From NCBI GenBank assembly GCA_964412685.1, contig CAYPPS010000002.1:1-64000 (forward strand): a stretch of 64,000 bases of DNA, read 5' to 3'. Each line of letters opens with the position of its first letter. The stretch's first letter is position 1. This stretch comes from CAYPPS01 sp964412685 (GTDB lineage Bacteria > Patescibacteriota > Microgenomatia > PFEM01 > CAYPPS01). The position numbers and the translations under genes are program-made. Under the pieces are notes generated by a model. It was not told the origin of the DNA and made no database searches. It was given only the letters and a program-made list of their open reading frames with translations. Below, in pieces: positions 38,722 to 48,188 of the stretch.

Positions 38722-41388
38722 TTAGTTTTTCTTTTTTGGTTGCTTGATTGGTTGTTTTTGATCTTTTTGTTCTTGTTTTTCTTCCAAGACACTCTCTCTT
38801 TTGAGACAAGTGCCACAAGCGATGGAATCATTTGCCTTGGAGAATCTCATCAAAATCACTCCTTGTGTGCTTCGCTTGAGCTGAGGAATGTTTTTAATCG
38901 GCAATTTGATTACTTGACCCTTTTTACTGGTGAGAATAATTTGATCCATGTTTTGAGTGACTAACTTGGCAACGACAATTTTGCCTGTCTTTTCGATTAA
39001 ATTAGCCGCCTTGACTCCAATGCCACCTCTTTTTTGAAGAGGATATTGCATCACATCGGTTCTTTTCCCCATCCCTTTGTCAGTCAGGATCAAAACATCT
39101 CTAAAGAATTGTTTTCTCTTGTCTCTTGGTTGAGAGACTCTTTTGAGAAAAACTTCCATTCCGACGACAAAATCGTTTTCTTTTAAGGAGATGCCTCTAA
39201 CTCCTTGAGAGTCTCTTCCCATTGATCGGATGTCTTCTTCGGTAAAGCGGATTGATTTTCCGGCATGAGAAACCAACAGGACTTGGTCGTCGCCTCGACT
39301 AGGTTTAACCCAACAAAGCGAATCCCCTTTGATTAGTCTAATGGCGATCAATCCCGAAGATCTTATCTTTTGGAAATGTTTTAAGTGGGTCTTTTTAATT
39401 TTTCCTTGCTTGGTGGCCATAATTAGATATTTGTAAGGACTTTGTTTTACTCCGGCGGAAGGGATATTAAGAATTGATTGAATTTCTTCTCCCTGTTCGA
39501 TATTGATCAAATTAATCACAGCTTGTCCTTTTGCTTGTCGGCTACCCTCAGCGATCTCCCATGCTCGAGCGCTGAAAACGCCACCTTTATTAGTAAAGAA
39601 AAGAATATTGTCGTGAGTTTCAGCCAAGATAAGGTGAGCCATTTCGTCCGCCTCTTTAGGGGTCATTCCGCTCACTCCTTTGCCTCCCCTTCTCTGAGAG
39701 CGGTAAGTATTGAGAGGCAATCTTTTAACATAACCACTCTTGGTCATCATGATTAAACATCGCTGATTGGCAATTAAGTCTTCTTCGGAATATTCACCCA
39801 ATTTCTGTTTGTAAACTTTGGTTCTTCGAGCATCGCCATAAGTTTTTTTGATTTCTTCCAGTTCTTCACCAACGATTTTCAAGATTTTTTCCGGCTGGCT
39901 CAACAATCCAGCTAAGTATGCAATTTGTTTCTGGACTTCTTTGTACTCGTCTTCAATTTTTTTCCTTTCCAAAGCGGCCAATCTTCTCAATTGCATTTCC
40001 AAGATGGCGTTAGCTTGGATTTCACTCAATTTAAATTTGGCCATTAAGTTGCTCCTGGCGCTTTCCACGGTTTGGCTTTTTCTGATAGTGGCAATAACAG
40101 CGTCAAGATTGTCTAGAGCAATTTTCAATCCTTCCAAGATATGAGCCCGGTTTTTGGCCGCTTCCAACTCAAAAATGGTTCTTCGGGTAATAATTTGTTG
40201 GCGATGGCGGAGAAATTCCGTCAGAATTTGTTTCAAATTAAGAGTTTGAGGGACTCCTTCGACTAAAGCGACGATGTTAACGGCAAAACTGGTTTGCATC
40301 GAAGTGTGCTTATAAAGATTGTTGAGAATTGACCTGGGACGACTGCTTTTTTTGCATTCCACCATGATTCGCATCCCTTGCCGATCGGATTCGTCTCTTA
40401 AATCATTAATGCCAATAATTTTTTTATCTCGAACCAATTTAGCGATGCTGGCAACTAATTTGGATTTGTTAACTTGGTAAGGAATTTCGGAAATGATGAT
40501 TTTCTGTCGTCCTTTTTTATCTTCTTCGATTTCAGCTACGGCTCGAATTAAAATTTTCCCTTTGCCAGTGGAATAAGCGCTAACGATTTCTGAAAAATCA
40601 TAAATAGTTGCTCCGGTAGGAAAATCTGGACCTTTAATGTGTCTCAGCAAATCTTCAATACTAGCTTGACTTTCAAAAGAAATTTTCCTTGGATCGATCC
40701 CCTCTTCTAGATTTATCTTTTTGATTTCTAATTCTTGATCTTTGTTTTCGTTATTACTTTTTTTGACTACTCGGCCTTTCTCGAGCATTACTTTAAGGGC
40801 GTCGATAACCTCGTTTAAATTATGGGGTGGGATTTTGGTGGCCATTCCGACAGCAATTCCTTCTGCTCCCATCAAAAGCAAATTAGGTAGTTTAGCTGGT
40901 AAATAGACTGGCTCTTTCAAAGTAGAATCGAAGTTGTCCATGAACTCGACGGTGTCTTTTTCGATGTCTGTCAAAAGTTCTTTACTGATCTTGGCGGGCT
41001 TAGCTTCGGTGTAGCGCATTTGAGCGGGAGGATCGCCGTCAACCGAACCGAAGTTTCCCTGACCGGTTACTAAGGGATAACGGAGAGAAAAATCTTGAGC
41101 GAGTCTGACTAAAGCATCGTAAACAGCGGCGTCAGAATGAGGGTGATACTTTCCTAAAACCTCCCCGACTATTTTTGCAGTTTTGGAAAATCTGCTTGAA
41201 CTATTCAATCCCATTTGCCGCATCCCATAAAGGATTCGTCGATGGACCGGTTTCAGTCCATCTCGAACGTCAGGCAAAGCTCGAGAAACAATCACGCTCA
41301 TGGCGTAATCCAAATAAGCTTTCTTGATCTCTTTAACGATCTCAGTTTGTTTTAATTCACCAATATTTTCGTCTTTTGTTTTTATCAT
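38722..41388 (-). CDS. gyrA: DNA gyrase subunit A
   Basis: Type II topoisomerase subunit that cuts and rejoins DNA while adding negative supercoils. The active-site tyrosine is Tyr126 (QMRYTEAK) and the N-terminal VSRALPDVRDGLKPVHRRILYGM block is present. The C-terminal beta-pinwheel starts with a GyrA box (SQRRGGKG), which marks gyrase and not topoisomerase IV. At 888 residues it is a little longer than usual because of a Lys/Gln-rich tail and a charged insert near residue 195. It lies 20 bases after gyrB on the minus strand. Confidence 0.96.
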   Translation of the reverse strand: MIKTKDENIGELKQTEIVKEIKKAYLDYAMSVIVSRALPDVRDGLKPVHRRILYGMRQMGLNSSSRFSKTAKIVGEVLGKYHPHSDAAVYDALVRLAQDFSLRYPLVTGQGNFGSVDGDPPAQMRYTEAKPAKISKELLTDIEKDTVEFMDNFDSTLKEPVYLPAKLPNLLLMGAEGIAVGMATKIPPHNLNEVIDALKVMLEKGRVVKKSNNENKDQELEIKKINLEEGIDPRKISFESQASIEDLLRHIKGPDFPTGATIYDFSEIVSAYSTGKGKILIRAVAEIEEDKKGRQKIIISEIPYQVNKSKLVASIAKLVRDKKIIGINDLRDESDRQGMRIMVECKKSSRPRSILNNLYKHTSMQTSFAVNIVALVEGVPQTLNLKQILTEFLRHRQQIITRRTIFELEAAKNRAHILEGLKIALDNLDAVIATIRKSQTVESARSNLMAKFKLSEIQANAILEMQLRRLAALERKKIEDEYKEVQKQIAYLAGLLSQPEKILKIVGEELEEIKKTYGDARRTKVYKQKLGEYSEEDLIANQRCLIMMTKSGYVKRLPLNTYRSQRRGGKGVSGMTPKEADEMAHLILAETHDNILFFTNKGGVFSARAWEIAEGSRQAKGQAVINLINIEQGEEIQSILNIPSAGVKQSPYKYLIMATKQGKIKKTHLKHFQKIRSSGLIAIRLIKGDSLCWVKPSRGDDQVLLVSHAGKSIRFTEEDIRSMGRDSQGVRGISLKENDFVVGMEVFLKRVSQPRDKRKQFFRDVLILTDKGMGKRTDVMQYPLQKRGGIGVKAANLIEKTGKIVVAKLVTQNMDQIILTSKKGQVIKLPIKNIPQLKRSTQGVILMRFSKANDSIACGTCLKRESVLEEKQEQKDQKQPIKQPKKKN

Positions 41389-41408
41389 TTATTTTTACCT
41401 TTTAAATC

Positions 41409-43319
41409 TTAAATATCTAAATTGGCAAAATGAGCATGAGTTTGAATGTAACGTTTTCGGGGTGGAACTTCTTTACCCATGAGCATGTCAAAAGTTTTAT
41501 CGGCCTCTTGAGCGTTTTCAACGGTGATTTTTTTCAAGATCCTGGTCTTTGGATTCATTGTTGTTTGCCAGAGTTGTTCCGGATTCATTTCTCCTAACCC
41601 CTTGTAGCGCTGAACTCTAAAGTTCTGACCGCCTTTCTTTCGTTTGAACTTCTCAATTGCCACTTTCCTTTCTTTTTCGGTATAAGCATAAATTGATTCT
41701 TTGCCGGCGTAAACTTTGTAAAGTGGCGGCTGAGCTAAGTAAAGATAACCTTCTTCAACAATTGGCTTCATGTGTCGGTAGAAGAAAGTTAACAACAAAG
41801 TGGCAATGTGTGACCCATCAACATCCGCGTCACACATGATAATGATTCGATGATATTTTAATTTGCTTTGATCCATAGTTTCCCCAATTCCCATTCCCAA
41901 AGCGACAATTAAGTCTTTTAATTCTTCGAATCTGATGATCTTGTCTAATTGAGCTCGTTCGGTATTCAAAATTTTACCTCCGATGGGAAGAATTGCTTGA
42001 AAATGGCGGTCTCGGCCTTGTTTGGCGCTACCGCCGGCGGAATCTCCCTCAACTAAGAAAATTTCTGATAAAGCCGGGTTTTTTTCTTGGCAGTCGGCCA
42101 GCTTGCCGGGTAAGGTTAAACCAGAACCAAGATCGCTTTTGCGAATGACGGCTTCTTTGGCGGCTCGGGCGGCCAATCTGGCTCGGGCGGCCAAGCTGAC
42201 TTTTTCAATAATCCTTCTCGCTTCGGCTGGATGCTCTTCAAAATATTCGCTCAAACCTTTTTTAACGATTATATTTACCAGTCCTTGAACTTCAGGGTTA
42301 TTTAATTTAGTTTTGGTCTGAGATTCAAATTGAATTTGATCAGTGGGAATTTTAATCGCCACGACGGCCATCAATCCTTGGGTGGTGTCATCACCGACAA
42401 AGCTACCACCATCTTTAATTAAATTATTTTTCTTGGCGTAATCATTGATGCCTCGAGTGAGAGCCATTTTGAAGCCGGTCAGATGGGTTCCGCCGTCCTT
42501 GGTATTGATGACATTGACAAAAGTTTCGATATTCTCGGAAAAAGAATCGTTGTACTGCAAACTAACGGCCACTGCTTCTCCGTTTTCTTCTCCTTTAATG
42601 GTTATTGGCAAACTGAGAGCGATTTTATTTCGATTTAAATGTCGGACCAGAGAAGTAATTCCTCCTTCGAAGTAGAAGTTTTTTTGCTTACCGGATCTTT
42701 CGTCTTTTAAGAAAAATTTCAAACCGGGAACCAAATAAGCCCGTTCGCGAACCGACTCCTCAATAAGTTTATATTTAAATTCTCGTTCGTCTTTAAAAGT
42801 AGTCGGATCCGGTAGAAACCAAGTTTTGGTACCGGTTTTTTGACTTTTGCCCTTGGTTTTGACGGGAGAAGTTGGCCTACCTTGTTTGTATTCTTGTTCC
42901 CAAATTTTTCCCTGTCTGGAAATAGTCACTTTAAGTTGCTTGGAAAGAGCATTGACTACTGAAGCTCCCACTCCATGCAAGCCGCCGGAAACTTTATAGG
43001 CTCCAGAGCCGAACTTTGCTCCGGCATGAAGTTTAGTCATTGCGACCTCTAGCGCGGAAACGCCCGAGCTATGCTTGTCTGTTGGAATTCCCCGACCGTC
43101 ATCTTCGACTGAAGCGGAACCGTCTCGATGAAGAGTGATCCAAACGTTCTTGGCAAAACCGGCCAAAGACTCATCAATTGAGTTGTCGATTAATTCGGTA
43201 ATTAGATGATGAAGCCCTTTGGAGTCGGTGGAACCAATGTACATTCCCGGTCGTTTTCGAACCGGTTCCAACCCTTCCAGAACTTTTATTTGAGAGGCGT
43301 CGTATTTATCTTTGGCCAT
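41409..43319 (-). CDS. gyrB: DNA gyrase subunit B
   Basis: ATPase subunit of gyrase, 636 residues. The GHKL ATP site has ELIDNSIDESLAGFAKN, DDGRGIPTD and GLHGVGASVVNALS. The Toprim part has EIFLVEGDSAGGSAKQGRDRHFQAILPIGGKILN and the metal-binding DADVDGSHI. It ends PRKRYIQTHAHFANLDI, the usual gyrase end. Next to gyrA, as often seen; holB lies upstream on the same strand. Confidence 0.96.
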   Translation of the reverse strand: MAKDKYDASQIKVLEGLEPVRKRPGMYIGSTDSKGLHHLITELIDNSIDESLAGFAKNVWITLHRDGSASVEDDGRGIPTDKHSSGVSALEVAMTKLHAGAKFGSGAYKVSGGLHGVGASVVNALSKQLKVTISRQGKIWEQEYKQGRPTSPVKTKGKSQKTGTKTWFLPDPTTFKDEREFKYKLIEESVRERAYLVPGLKFFLKDERSGKQKNFYFEGGITSLVRHLNRNKIALSLPITIKGEENGEAVAVSLQYNDSFSENIETFVNVINTKDGGTHLTGFKMALTRGINDYAKKNNLIKDGGSFVGDDTTQGLMAVVAIKIPTDQIQFESQTKTKLNNPEVQGLVNIIVKKGLSEYFEEHPAEARRIIEKVSLAARARLAARAAKEAVIRKSDLGSGLTLPGKLADCQEKNPALSEIFLVEGDSAGGSAKQGRDRHFQAILPIGGKILNTERAQLDKIIRFEELKDLIVALGMGIGETMDQSKLKYHRIIIMCDADVDGSHIATLLLTFFYRHMKPIVEEGYLYLAQPPLYKVYAGKESIYAYTEKERKVAIEKFKRKKGGQNFRVQRYKGLGEMNPEQLWQTTMNPKTRILKKITVENAQEADKTFDMLMGKEVPPRKRYIQTHAHFANLDI

Positions 43320-43390
43320 TGTTTAGCATTTGCACGGAATCTAGCTTGCCACAAAGAAAAGCAAACGTCAAGACCGGGGCTTATTAAAGT

Positions 43391-44119
43391 TTAAGAAGTC
43401 TTACCCTGTCTTCCAGTAGGTTCAATTTTAAGGGATTTGGGATACGAAAGCAAGAGATTTCCGACTACCAATTGAGGATTAACGTTGACTTTTAGGAGAT
43501 TGATTGCCTGGAAGAATTGTTGGTTTAAAAAGACTAAGTTTCGATCTGGTTTTTGCCGCATCTGTCTTCTAAAAAAAGCGAGCTGGTTCAAGCAAAACTG
43601 AGTTGCCTCTTGGTTGTTGTAGGCCAAACTCGTTGCTAATTTTAGACGCCCGGCGACTCCGGTCTTGATAATTTTCTCCGCCAAGTCTTTGACTTCTTGA
43701 TGGTTTTGGCTTACCTCTTCTGTTCGTTGATCAGGAGATTTTTCTCTGAGTTCGATGATTTGACAACGAGAAAGAATTGTCGATAAGAGGGCCTCTTTAT
43801 TGTTGGTGGTTAAAAAAAGAAAACATTTTGGTGGCGGTTCTTCTAAGGTTTTAAGAAGTGCATTTTGAGCTTCTTGAGTTAACAAGTGGGCGTTTTTGAT
43901 CAGAGCAACTTTGTATTTTTCTTGATAAGGTTTTAAAGAGAAGGCCTGTTTTAATTCTCTAATTTGATTGATTTTAATTGTTCTTAAATCGGTGATTAAA
44001 AAGAAGTCAGGGTTTTTCTCTAGATCTGGATTGGTGATAAGTAACTTTCGGGCCTCTTCTTTGGCTTTTAAAAAAGCCTTTTCTTCTTGATTGGCAGAAA
44101 TAATGACCGAATGGAGCAT
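43391..44119 (-). CDS. holB: DNA polymerase III subunit delta prime
   Basis: Clamp-loader subunit, 242 residues, shorter than usual (about 330). The AAA+ region shows LTQEAQNALLKTLEEPPPKCFLFLTTNN and the SRCQII motif; no Walker A is present, as expected for delta prime. The start at 44119 is chosen because a -10 TAAAAT ends eight bases upstream and the longer frame upstream would run through the pilB gene on the other strand. It is upstream of gyrB-gyrA with 71 bases between. Confidence 0.85.
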   Translation of the reverse strand: MLHSVIISANQEEKAFLKAKEEARKLLITNPDLEKNPDFFLITDLRTIKINQIRELKQAFSLKPYQEKYKVALIKNAHLLTQEAQNALLKTLEEPPPKCFLFLTTNNKEALLSTILSRCQIIELREKSPDQRTEEVSQNHQEVKDLAEKIIKTGVAGRLKLATSLAYNNQEATQFCLNQLAFFRRQMRQKPDRNLVFLNQQFFQAINLLKVNVNPQLVVGNLLLSYPKSLKIEPTGRQGKTS

Positions 44120-44122
44120 TTG

Positions 44123-44151
44123 TTGACATTTTAGCATGGGCTTATCATAAT
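44123..44151 (+). promoter_or_regulatory. Promoter of the pilus operon, overlapping the holB promoter
   Basis: TTGACA (44123-44128) and CATAAT (44146-44151) with a 17-base spacer drive pilB; ATG 44163 is 11 bases after the -10. On the minus strand TAAAAT (44128-44133) lies eight bases before the holB start. The plus -35 and the minus -10 touch, so the two promoters may compete. Confidence 0.6.
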
Positions 44152-44162
44152 GAAAGGAAATC

Positions 44163-45872
44163 ATGAACGCTGCCCGAAATTTACTCGACGTTTTAGTTGA
44201 ACTGACTAAAATTACTCCCCAACAAGCGAAAGAGTTGCGTATGCGAGCTCTGAGTAAAGGGGTCGGTTTGGATAAAATAGTTTTAGAAAGCAAACTGGTC
44301 AACGAAAAAGGTTTAGTAGAAGCCAAGTCTGAACAATTGGGCATTCCTTTGATTGATTTAGGAGAGCAAGCGGTGTCTCCGATAGCTTTGAGCAAATTGC
44401 CTGAAGCGGCTGCCCAGCGTTACCAAGTACTTCCTTTCGCTTTTTCGAAAGAAAAGAATGAAATTTCCATTGCTTTTGCCAACCCACTTGATTTAGAGGC
44501 GATTGAGTTTATAGAAAAGCGGTCTAACGCAAAAGTGAAGTCTTTTATTGCTTTGCCATCGCAAATCGAAGAAAAAATCGCTCAGACTTATTCACAGAGT
44601 TTGACGGATGAAGTTAAAGAAGCTTTGGGTGAAACAGTCTCTGATCGGCGAGAAAAAAAGGAATCAGTTAAAGTTCCCACTCGGGGTCAGGTGGTGCGAG
44701 AACAGCGGATTTCCAATGTCGTCAATACTATCTTGGAGTTTGCGATGAAAAGCCGGGCTTCAGACGTCCACATTGAGCCTCAAGAGGATAAAACCCGAGT
44801 TCGCTACCGGATTGACGGGATTATGTACGAAAGATTGGTTTTACCCAAAGAAATTCATGACGCTGTCATTTCTCGGATTAAGATTTTGGCCGGAATGCGA
44901 ATCGATGAAAAAAGAGTTCCTCAAGACGGTCGATTCAGTTTTAAGGCGGATGAGCAGGAAGTTGATTTACGAGTTTCGTCTTTGCCAACGGTTCATTCAG
45001 AAAAAATCGTCATGCGGCTACTTAAAAAGGGCGGTGGATTGGTTGATTTGCCTGAATTGGGCTTGAGAGGTCGAGCGTTGAAAAATTTGGAGGATTCAGT
45101 TCTTCGTCCTCACGGAATTATTTTGGTTTGCGGACCAACCGGTTCGGGAAAAACAACCACCCTCTATTCAGTGTTGGCCAGAATTAACACCTTGAAGGTC
45201 AATATTATTACTTTAGAAGACCCGGTTGAATATGAGATTGCCGGGGTTAGTCAGGTTCAAGTTAATCCGGCGGCCGGATTGACTTTTGCTTCAGGGATGC
45301 GTTCTTTTTTACGTCAAGATCCAGACATTATCATGGTAGGAGAGATTCGTGATAAAGAAACGGCTGAGTTGGCTATCCAGGCTTCCTTGACCGGTCACTT
45401 GGTCTTTTCTACTCTTCACACCAACAGCGCTGCGGGTGCCTTGCCTCGATTGTTGGATTTAAAGGCAGAACCATTTTTACTTGCCTCTTCGGTGACTTGT
45501 ATTGTTGGCCAGCGAGTGGCTCGTCGGATTTGTGAACATTGCAAGGAAGAGTACGAACCATCGGCTGAAGTAATCGAGGATATCAAAAAGGTTTTAGGCA
45601 AGCTTTTGCCAGAAGGAAAAAAGATTACTTTGTTCAGGGGTAAAAAATGTTCGCGGTGCAACAACGTTGGTTATCATGGTCGAGTTGGAGTTTTTGAGGT
45701 TTTACCAGTGGATGAGAAAATTGCTAGACTCATTTTGGAAAGAGCTTCTGGCAGAGAGATTGAGAAACAAGCAGTTGCCGAGGGGATGATTACCATGAAA
45801 CAAGACGGTTATTTAAAGACCTTAGAAGGAGCTTCGACTTTAGAGGAAGTGATTCGGGTAGCCCAAGAATAA
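44163..45872 (+). CDS. pilB: Type IV pilus extension ATPase PilB
   Basis: Hexameric ATPase that powers pilus assembly, 569 residues. It has an N-terminal MshEN-like domain (about 5-130) and a GspE core with Walker A GPTGSGKT at 324-331. The Asp box (TLEDPVEYEIAGVSQVQVN), Walker B (DPDIIMVGEIRD) and a His box (LHTNSAAGALPRLLDL) follow. A zinc-binding set Cys-x2-Cys...Cys-x2-Cys (CEHCKEEYEP, CSRCNNVG) completes it. First gene of the pilus operon; pilT starts one base after its stop. Confidence 0.95.
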   Translation: MNAARNLLDVLVELTKITPQQAKELRMRALSKGVGLDKIVLESKLVNEKGLVEAKSEQLGIPLIDLGEQAVSPIALSKLPEAAAQRYQVLPFAFSKEKNEISIAFANPLDLEAIEFIEKRSNAKVKSFIALPSQIEEKIAQTYSQSLTDEVKEALGETVSDRREKKESVKVPTRGQVVREQRISNVVNTILEFAMKSRASDVHIEPQEDKTRVRYRIDGIMYERLVLPKEIHDAVISRIKILAGMRIDEKRVPQDGRFSFKADEQEVDLRVSSLPTVHSEKIVMRLLKKGGGLVDLPELGLRGRALKNLEDSVLRPHGIILVCGPTGSGKTTTLYSVLARINTLKVNIITLEDPVEYEIAGVSQVQVNPAAGLTFASGMRSFLRQDPDIIMVGEIRDKETAELAIQASLTGHLVFSTLHTNSAAGALPRLLDLKAEPFLLASSVTCIVGQRVARRICEHCKEEYEPSAEVIEDIKKVLGKLLPEGKKITLFRGKKCSRCNNVGYHGRVGVFEVLPVDEKIARLILERASGREIEKQAVAEGMITMKQDGYLKTLEGASTLEEVIRVAQE

Positions 45873-45873
45873 A

Positions 45874-46932
45874 ATGCTTAACGATTTAATCGAATACACT
45901 GTTAATCAAAAAGCTTCGGATTTGCACTTTGTTGTTGGGAAACCACCATTGGTACGAGTAAACGGTCGGTTGTTCCCTATTCCTGGCAAGGAAGTTTTAA
46001 CCGAGAAGACAGCTCAAGAGTTGGTTTTTGGTTTGGTAATTGACGAACAAAAAGAAATCTTAACTGTCAATAAAGAAATTGATTTCTCTTTTGTCGTTAA
46101 AGGGCTGGCTCGTTTTCGAGTCAATGCCTATTATCAAAAGGGTTCCTTGGCGGCAGCTTTAAGATTGATTCCTGGTAAAATTCCCACGATTGAAAATCTG
46201 GGATTACCAAAAATACTTCACCAAGTGGCCACCTTGAAACAAGGGTTTGTTTTGATCACCGGCCCGACTGGGATGGGCAAAACAACCACTTTGGCTTCGA
46301 TTGTTGATGAAATCGCTCGGACTAGATCGGAACACATTGTTACCATTGAAGATCCAATCGAGTACGAATTTGCTCACCAAAAGTCACTCATTTCCCAGAG
46401 AGAGATGAAGCTAGATACTCACAGCTGGCAGTTGGCTTTAAAATCTGTTTTAAGAGAGGATCCCAATGTGGTCATGATTGGTGAGATGCGCGATTTTGAA
46501 ACTATCGCTGCCGCTTTGACTATTGCCGAAACCGGCCACTTGGTTTTTGCTACTCTGCACACCAACAGCGCGGCTCAAACAATCGATCGGATAGTTGATG
46601 TTTTCCCAGAAGAGCAACAGTCTCAAGTGAGGACGCAGTTGGCTTCGGTTTTAGAGGCAGTTTTTTCTCAACGTCTTCTTCCCTCTTTGGAAGGCAGTCG
46701 GGTGCCGGCTTGTGAGATTTTACTCTCTACTTCGGCGGTTCAATCAACCATCCGTGACGGCAAGACTCACATGATTGACAACATTATCCAGACTTCGGCC
46801 GGGATTGGAATGCAGACTCTTGAGATGGATTTGGCTCGATTAGTAAGGACAGGCAAGATTGGCTTGGAAGAGGCTCGTTCTTTTGCCTTGCGACCAGGAG
46901 AAATAAACAAGCTGGTGGCCAAAAAAAGTTAA
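45874..46932 (+). CDS. pilT: Type IV pilus retraction ATPase PilT
   Basis: A 352-residue ATPase of the PilT type, which pulls pilus subunits back into the membrane. Walker A GPTGMGKT is at 130-137, with the Asp box (IEDPIEYEFAHQKSLISQRE), the Walker B EDPNVVMIGEMRDFETI and the AETGHLVFATLHTNSAAQTIDRIVDVFP region. The N-terminal domain (ASDLHFVVGKPPLVRVNGRL) is typical. Having both PilB and PilT suggests a retractable pilus, useful for attachment, movement or DNA uptake. Confidence 0.95.
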   Translation: MLNDLIEYTVNQKASDLHFVVGKPPLVRVNGRLFPIPGKEVLTEKTAQELVFGLVIDEQKEILTVNKEIDFSFVVKGLARFRVNAYYQKGSLAAALRLIPGKIPTIENLGLPKILHQVATLKQGFVLITGPTGMGKTTTLASIVDEIARTRSEHIVTIEDPIEYEFAHQKSLISQREMKLDTHSWQLALKSVLREDPNVVMIGEMRDFETIAAALTIAETGHLVFATLHTNSAAQTIDRIVDVFPEEQQSQVRTQLASVLEAVFSQRLLPSLEGSRVPACEILLSTSAVQSTIRDGKTHMIDNIIQTSAGIGMQTLEMDLARLVRTGKIGLEEARSFALRPGEINKLVAKKS

Positions 46933-46948
46933 TTGAAGAGCTGACAAA

Positions 46949-48154
46949 ATGAAACAATTTAACTATAAAGCTCGTGATCAGGAAGGCCAATTACACACAG
47001 GACTAATAGAAGCGGCCAGCGAGAAACAAGCAGCCCGAGTTTTACGGGAACGGCACTTGTTAATAACTTTATTAAAACTAAAGAAAGAAAGTTTTATTAA
47101 TGAACTCCGGGCGGGTGTCTTGGGAAAGATTTCGTTTACAGATAAAGTCAATTTTACCCGCCAATTGGCAACAATGATCAATGCCGGTTTGAATATTACT
47201 AAGGCCTTAAGGATTTTGCAAGAACAGGCGAATCCGGCGATGAGTAAATTAGTAGGTGAAGTTTTGAATCAAGTGGAAAGCGGCAACAGTTTAAATAAAG
47301 CCATGAGTGCCCATCCCAAGGTTTTTGATGAAGTTTACATTGCTTTGGTTCGTGCTGGTGAGGAGGCGGGGGTTCTAGACAAGATTCTAAGTCGTCTGGC
47401 GGAAAATTTGGAGGCGGATAAAGAGTTTAAGAGCAAAATCAAAGGAGCGATGATTTACCCAATAATCATTGTTGTCGGGATGCTGGGAGTGGCGAGTATC
47501 ATGTTGGTTTTCGTGATTCCCAAATTAACCGTTCTTTTTGATGAATTCCAGGCCGATTTACCAATGTCGACGAAGATCCTTATCGGATTATCTGATTTTC
47601 TCACTAAGTTTTGGTACCTAGCTCTCCTTTTGATTGGTGGCTTAGTGGTAGGGGTTCCTCAGGCTTTGAAAAACTCAACCATTCACTATCAATATGATCG
47701 GCTTTTTTTCAAGGTGCCGATCATTGGTCCCTTAAGGTTGAAATCAATGATGGCCGATTTCGCTCGAACTTTAAGTTTATTGATTGGGGCGGGAGTTTTA
47801 GTGGTTGATGCTTTGAATATTGTTAAAGATTCTTTGGGTAGTCCTTTGTATCAAGAAGCGGTTGGGGCTACCGCTCGGCAAGTTCAAAAGGGGTATCCCA
47901 TGGCTGCTGCCTTGGCTGATACAAACATTTTCCCTTCAATTCTTCCTCAAATGATTGCCGTCGGTGAAGAAACCGGAAAAACAGATGAGGTTTTACAGAA
48001 AATTGCCGACTTCTTTTCTCAAGAAGCGGAACAAGCGGTCAAGAACTTGACAACCGCAATAGAGCCTCTTATCATGATTTTATTGGGTCTGGGAGTGGGT
48101 TTTATGGTGATAGCAGTGATTATGCCGATTTATACTTTAACTAGTCAATTTTAA
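46949..48154 (+). CDS. pilC: Type IV pilus platform protein PilC
   Basis: Inner-membrane platform of the pilus, 401 residues, GspF/PilC family with two repeats of the four-helix T2SSF domain. The N-terminus KQFNYKARDQEGQLHTG, the TRQLATMINAGLNITKALRIL block and FARTLSLLIGAGVLVVDALNIV are typical. Three membrane segments are visible, the last ending the protein. It follows pilT by 16 bases. Confidence 0.95.
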   Translation: MKQFNYKARDQEGQLHTGLIEAASEKQAARVLRERHLLITLLKLKKESFINELRAGVLGKISFTDKVNFTRQLATMINAGLNITKALRILQEQANPAMSKLVGEVLNQVESGNSLNKAMSAHPKVFDEVYIALVRAGEEAGVLDKILSRLAENLEADKEFKSKIKGAMIYPIIIVVGMLGVASIMLVFVIPKLTVLFDEFQADLPMSTKILIGLSDFLTKFWYLALLLIGGLVVGVPQALKNSTIHYQYDRLFFKVPIIGPLRLKSMMADFARTLSLLIGAGVLVVDALNIVKDSLGSPLYQEAVGATARQVQKGYPMAAALADTNIFPSILPQMIAVGEETGKTDEVLQKIADFFSQEAEQAVKNLTTAIEPLIMILLGLGVGFMVIAVIMPIYTLTSQF

Positions 48155-48188
48155 AACTGAAGGGAGGTGAAGAATTAACAAATATAAA

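Noticed and set aside
41657..42675. Plus-strand open frames inside gyrB and gyrA.
   Set aside because: They are antisense shadows of strongly conserved genes with no start signals of their own.
43391..44395. A 334-residue form of HolB starting at 44395.
   Set aside because: The extra N-terminus is the antisense of pilB, and the holB promoter lies inside the extra part.
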